DNA of 37,492 nt from the NCBI GenBank assembly GCA_009787775.1, contig WQSQ01000006.1, positions 1 to 37,492 of the forward strand. Reading direction: 5' to 3'. The DNA comes from Treponema sp. (lineage in GTDB: Bacteria > Spirochaetota > Spirochaetia > Treponematales > Breznakiellaceae). The notes beneath the pieces were generated by a model. That model was given only the letters and a program-made list of their open reading frames with translations, was not told the DNA's origin and made no database searches. Every line of letters begins with the position of its first letter. Position 1 is the first letter of the stretch. Shown in pieces: positions 34,081 through 37,492 of the stretch. A program made the position numbers and the translations under genes.

Positions 34081-36141
34081 TTAATGCTGTGTTTTCCTCA
34101 ATGAATCCTTGAATATCTTGTCCGCATCCAGTTTTTCATCTACGCCGAAAACAGGGATTATTCCCTCATTTTTGACGCTTCGGAAAACTGGCCCGGGGCG
34201 ATCTGTATATGCCCAGCTGTTTTCGTTGTTTACAATTTGATCCAGTAAAGTAACTACTGACAGTGAAAAGAAAATTATTGTCGCGTTAATTTTTCTTTCC
34301 GGCTGAAGCATCATTTCCATCCTCCTTGATACTGGACTGGGTACCTGGAAATTGTATGCTGCCCACGGATTATTAATTCCACTGCACGGAGCTTTAGCTG
34401 CCGCTCCTCCTGCGTGTATGCCCTGTTCAATGCCTTTTGCTACCAATGTTAAATATTTGCGCAGCTTTCTTACTTCGGAGTAAATCGGAATAACCTCGTT
34501 TTTTTGAAGAGGTGGCGGCCCTATGGATTCAAATTTATAATACGGAAGAAAGTATAACCGTTTGATCCAATGAAGTTCATTCATGCTTTTTTTTGCATAA
34601 GCAGATCGCGTATCCTTTGTGTTTTCTAGTACCCGACAATAATCAGTTAAACGCGGAAGGTAATCCCGTGAAAAGCTGTCTTCTATGTATCCGCGCCAGT
34701 TATTCACAGTATCGCCTATTTCATCGCTTACTTTTACCATGGTTCCATCAGAACCCTCAACAATACTAAAATTTACATAACGAAGCCCTATAAAAAGGTC
34801 GTCCAGTATATTCAACAATATTGATATCTGATGAAGCGGATCGCACGGAGCGATTAATTCATAACCCTGCTTCATGTTATATATATTTGCGAAATACGGA
34901 TAAAGATCCGGAAATTCTTCAAGTCTGTCCCATCCCGCTTTTGGAAAGAGAGCTCCCAGAGCGGAACGCGCCTGCTCCATGGTTCTATACTCAGACTTTG
35001 CCGCATCTTCTTTTGTAATACGTTCAATTACCTTTGGATCGTTCAAATCTTCACCGATATCCGCTTCTCCATGTTCTTGACCATCCTCGGAGATTTCATT
35101 ATTTTCATCGTCTGATTCATTTTGTATTGCTTCAATATCTATATTGTCAATCTGTTTAGCGTTCCATTCCGAGGAGTCCAATTGCTCAGTTTCGGTAATG
35201 TTCAGGAAAGCCATTACGCGTCTGCGTCTTTCGATAAAAAAGCGTTCATAATCAATAAAGCGATCTGAGATTAATCTCATGAGTATAGGATATAAGCCAA
35301 AATGAACATGCTTTCGTATATCAACATACGACGCGATTATATTGCGTATAATTTCCTGATATTTTTCTTTTGCTTCCATTGGACTTTCTATGTACAGGAT
35401 TTTATATATCAATTTATAAGCTGACTTAATATCTTCCAGTTTGATTTCTTCCAGAATGAACATTGGTTTGTAAACAAGGCGCAGAATATCTGAAAAATCA
35501 GAACCTGTTACCGAACGCGGATGAGATTGCAATTCGGCAATATTTTTGGAAAGCTGTTCAATGTCCCAGCCACGCATTGTATCAAAAAGTTTATAAACAA
35601 AGGGAGACGCTCTTCTTAACTGATTGTTACGTTTTGTATTGCTTTTCGGGAAAAGGCTTCTTGTTGCATATACCATTCTTTCGATTTTATTATAATATTC
35701 GTTCATGCGGATTGTTACAAAGCGGGGATTGATAAAATCAACAGGTTCCCTAAAAAAGGAAAATATAGATTTAAGCACACTCAAGGAACTTTTTATTTCA
35801 AAAATCAACTGCCCTGCATATTGATCAATTTTTATCCTTTCCCTGTAACTTAGTTTGGAGGGAACTGAAGGATCGTCTCCAGGATACGGCTCTGTTCGTT
35901 TTGATTTGCTTTTAATGTCATCATCCAGCGGAACATCTATTCTTCGGATGCGTTTACTTACTTTATCGCCTGCCAGTGTATTTTTTTTACTATCAGCAAC
36001 ATCGGCGTTTCGTTCTGTGCCGACCTCGCCTCCGAGTAAACTCGCCATCCTCTTGGCTTCCGCATCGTCTTTAACGCCCAATTTATCCCTTACACGGCTT
36101 AATTCGCCAGGCGCATAGACCTCATTATTGTTCTTTGCCAT
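34081..36141 (-). CDS. Conserved hypothetical protein, treponeme-type
   Basis: 686 aa from ATG 36141, 2 nt after the DUF2804 stop; a GTG at 36147 would add two residues. I recognise the general style from treponemal genomes but no named family. The N-terminus (YAPGELSRVRDKLG...EAKRMASLLGGEVG) looks like a conserved motif, followed by a basic disordered segment. Most of the protein is predicted helical (for example ERIKIDQYAGQLIFEIKSSL). An acidic low-complexity region lies at about 340-375 (ESDDENNEISEDGQEHGEAD). There is no signal peptide and no clear transmembrane segment except perhaps ATIIFFSLSVVTLLDQIV near the end. No catalytic motif was seen. Probably cotranscribed with the DUF2804 gene. 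Confidence 0.7.
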   Translation of the reverse strand: MAKNNNEVYAPGELSRVRDKLGVKDDAEAKRMASLLGGEVGTERNADVADSKKNTLAGDKVSKRIRRIDVPLDDDIKSKSKRTEPYPGDDPSVPSKLSYRERIKIDQYAGQLIFEIKSSLSVLKSIFSFFREPVDFINPRFVTIRMNEYYNKIERMVYATRSLFPKSNTKRNNQLRRASPFVYKLFDTMRGWDIEQLSKNIAELQSHPRSVTGSDFSDILRLVYKPMFILEEIKLEDIKSAYKLIYKILYIESPMEAKEKYQEIIRNIIASYVDIRKHVHFGLYPILMRLISDRFIDYERFFIERRRRVMAFLNITETEQLDSSEWNAKQIDNIDIEAIQNESDDENNEISEDGQEHGEADIGEDLNDPKVIERITKEDAAKSEYRTMEQARSALGALFPKAGWDRLEEFPDLYPYFANIYNMKQGYELIAPCDPLHQISILLNILDDLFIGLRYVNFSIVEGSDGTMVKVSDEIGDTVNNWRGYIEDSFSRDYLPRLTDYCRVLENTKDTRSAYAKKSMNELHWIKRLYFLPYYKFESIGPPPLQKNEVIPIYSEVRKLRKYLTLVAKGIEQGIHAGGAAAKAPCSGINNPWAAYNFQVPSPVSRRMEMMLQPERKINATIIFFSLSVVTLLDQIVNNENSWAYTDRPGPVFRSVKNEGIIPVFGVDEKLDADKIFKDSLRKTQH

Positions 36142-36143
36142 AA

Positions 36144-37217
36144 TCACACCCGTAAATAAAGTTTTTCTCCCATTCCCTTGATGTTTTTGATATTGACCTG
36201 TTCGCCGTCGGAATTAACAAGTACTCCGTTATAAAATCCCAGTGTAATATTAAAATCAGCGCTAGTAATTAATAGTCTTTTACCGCTGATATTCTGCTCT
36301 TTTGGAGTAAAAGTTAGATCAACCATACCTTCAACATCCTGTATGACCCATTTTTCATCAGGGCTGTTTGGCATTGTAATCAATACCGGAGGCAGAGGAG
36401 TTAATTTTCCGTTTATCCACATCGCGTTTTCATTATTTTTATTTTTTTCTCTTGTTTGATTTTCGGCAATATGGAAGCCAAATCGCTTTTTTTCCTCATT
36501 AATTCCTGCGGCACTGCATATGGTGGTATGCATTCTGTATGGAAAAAAACCCTTATAATCACAGAAAACACCCAAGCAGGAGTCCTTTCTCATGGCAATG
36601 TGCTTTCCAGCAAAAACCATATCTCCGTAAACAGGAGAGAACGCTTTATATGCGTACATTATTCGTTGCGGCGAGAAACCAAGAGATACCGCCATTGGGG
36701 TCATATCCTGGCTTTTAATATTATACGCAAGATGAACGGTCAGAGAAGGATGTTTTTTTGTTGATTCAATATTCATGTCAAGTTTTACAGTATCCGCGTC
36801 CAGCCAGCTATGAATACGGAAAAAAAAGTCTGATGAGCGGCTGTCCAGCGAAGAATTCGCAAGACTGACGGGAAGCCGCCAGCCTGTGCCGGGTTTTATC
36901 TTTCTGAAAAAAAATGTCTGCTCATTCCTCCTGTCATACAGAAAAATCTGAGCCATTCTGTACATTTTTACATTGCAAAAAAGCGCTTCCAGTGAAAAAA
37001 AATCATCATACGCGCTGAAAGACTGCCATTCCTTAATTCTGAGGTCTCCTACCCAGCGCGGCAAAGGGAATCCATAGGGTTTGCGTATTTCCTGTAAATC
37101 TACCCTCTCAAATGCCTTATCCCAGGTCCCTATAATGGGATTGCCGTCTTCAACAGGTGAGGCAATTGGAGGCAACACTTCCCTGGTATACATCTGTCTA
37201 ATACTAGCATATATCAT
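36144..37217 (-). CDS. DUF2804 domain protein
   Basis: 357 aa. The sequence follows DUF2804 throughout: a short N-terminal motif (LPPIASPVEDGNPIIGTWDK), KPYGFPLPRWVGDLRIKEWQ, and many beta-rich segments up to MVDLTFTPKEQ and the terminal FYNGVLVNSDGE. Family members resemble lipocalin-like or carotenoid-hydratase-like folds and have no firm function. There is no signal peptide. ATG 37217 is used, but MYTREV at 37193 is an alternative start and neither has a strong ribosome site. Upstream gene of a pair with the treponemal unknown (stop to next ATG 2 nt) and divergent from the acyl-ACP thioesterase. Confidence 0.85.
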   Translation of the reverse strand: MIYASIRQMYTREVLPPIASPVEDGNPIIGTWDKAFERVDLQEIRKPYGFPLPRWVGDLRIKEWQSFSAYDDFFSLEALFCNVKMYRMAQIFLYDRRNEQTFFFRKIKPGTGWRLPVSLANSSLDSRSSDFFFRIHSWLDADTVKLDMNIESTKKHPSLTVHLAYNIKSQDMTPMAVSLGFSPQRIMYAYKAFSPVYGDMVFAGKHIAMRKDSCLGVFCDYKGFFPYRMHTTICSAAGINEEKKRFGFHIAENQTREKNKNNENAMWINGKLTPLPPVLITMPNSPDEKWVIQDVEGMVDLTFTPKEQNISGKRLLITSADFNITLGFYNGVLVNSDGEQVNIKNIKGMGEKLYLRV

Positions 37218-37242
37218 ATTATTAAGCTATAATTTGCGGATT

Positions 37243-37492
37243 ATGAACTGTGACCCGTCAAATCCAAAAGGCTGCGGATTTGTAAATGTCTGGCAGGAAA
37301 CATTCCCTGTACGCTTTGGCACGATAGATAAATCCGACAGATTAACGCTGAATTCAATTTTTAATTATTTTCAGGAAGCCGCTATATGCCACGCGGAAAA
37401 CCTGAATGTAGGACGAGAAGAAATGATCCGCACAGGGCAGGCATGGATTCTGTCGCGAATGTCCGTGCTGGTTGAAAGACGTCCCAAATACA
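37243..37492 (+). CDS. Acyl-ACP thioesterase, 5' part only
   Basis: 83 codons from ATG 37243 run off the end of the window. The sequence VWQETFPVRFGTIDKSDRLTL, FNYFQEAAICHAENL and AWILSRMSVLVERRPKY matches the N-terminal hotdog domain of the FatA/FatB-like acyl-ACP thioesterases of bacteria, which release fatty acids from acyl carrier protein. TTGCGGATT precedes the ATG, and TATAAT (37228-37233) lies just before it. It is divergent from the DUF2804 gene with 25 bp between the starts. The C-terminal hotdog repeat and the catalytic residues are outside the window. Confidence 0.85.
   Translation, partial: MNCDPSNPKGCGFVNVWQETFPVRFGTIDKSDRLTLNSIFNYFQEAAICHAENLNVGREEMIRTGQAWILSRMSVLVERRPKY

Overview
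The window looks like chromosome of a treponeme-like spirochaete, probably a gut or other free-living Treponema relative rather than a reduced pathogen. The signs are a FliG1-type flagellar paralogue, a spirochaete-style outer-membrane barrel, a repeat-bearing lipoprotein, conserved proteins I associate with treponemes, and moderate GC with AT-rich intergenic DNA. This is inference from gene content; no rRNA gene is present to confirm it. No tRNA, CRISPR array, intact insertion sequence or prophage was seen.

Layout. 1-2 kb: rsgA, then a DUF3795 gene broken into two reading frames. 2-4.1 kb: an AT-rich accessory patch with an array of 23-bp palindromic units, an XRE-type regulator, a divergent lipoprotein made of three related domains, and a nested-palindrome repeat. 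4.4-9.4 kb: an L-arabinose operon (araB-araA-araD, minus strand) divergent from a GH105 unsaturated-uronyl hydrolase, a pairing that suggests use of arabinan-decorated pectin. 9.6-10.2 kb: a decayed PD-(D/E)XK-type transposase. 10.3-12.6 kb: minus-strand run of mscL with a zinc ribbon, a hotdog thioesterase and an M32 carboxypeptidase. 12.7-15.4 kb: a possible Nudix remnant, an unknown protein and glnS. 15.4-19.2 kb: MoxR ATPase, DUF58 protein and a DUF4129-like membrane protein, tightly coupled. 19.2-21.2 kb: an intergenic stretch with two hairpin-plus-T-run sites, an outer-membrane barrel gene, the SRP RNA gene and a second 23-bp palindromic array. 21.3-26.7 kb: dnaX and ybaB converge on a polA-recR unit. 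26.7-37.5 kb: ftsH, an M15 peptidase, fliG1 overlapping an M16C metalloprotease gene, a treponemal unknown with a DUF2804 gene, and the start of an acyl-ACP thioesterase gene cut by the window end.

How the genes work together. Housekeeping functions dominate: replication and repair (dnaX, ybaB, recR, polA), protein quality control (ftsH, M16C, M32), translation and ribosome assembly (glnS, rsgA), and secretion (SRP RNA). The sugar cluster takes unsaturated pectic disaccharides and L-arabinose toward D-xylulose 5-phosphate. The most distinctive features are the two arrays of palindromes that share a 23-bp period and a TTGTACAA-type core, the terminator-like hairpin whose loop copies the 16S rRNA anti-Shine-Dalgarno tail, the 86-bp perfect duplication inside the lipoprotein gene, and the coupling of a FliG paralogue to a metalloprotease.
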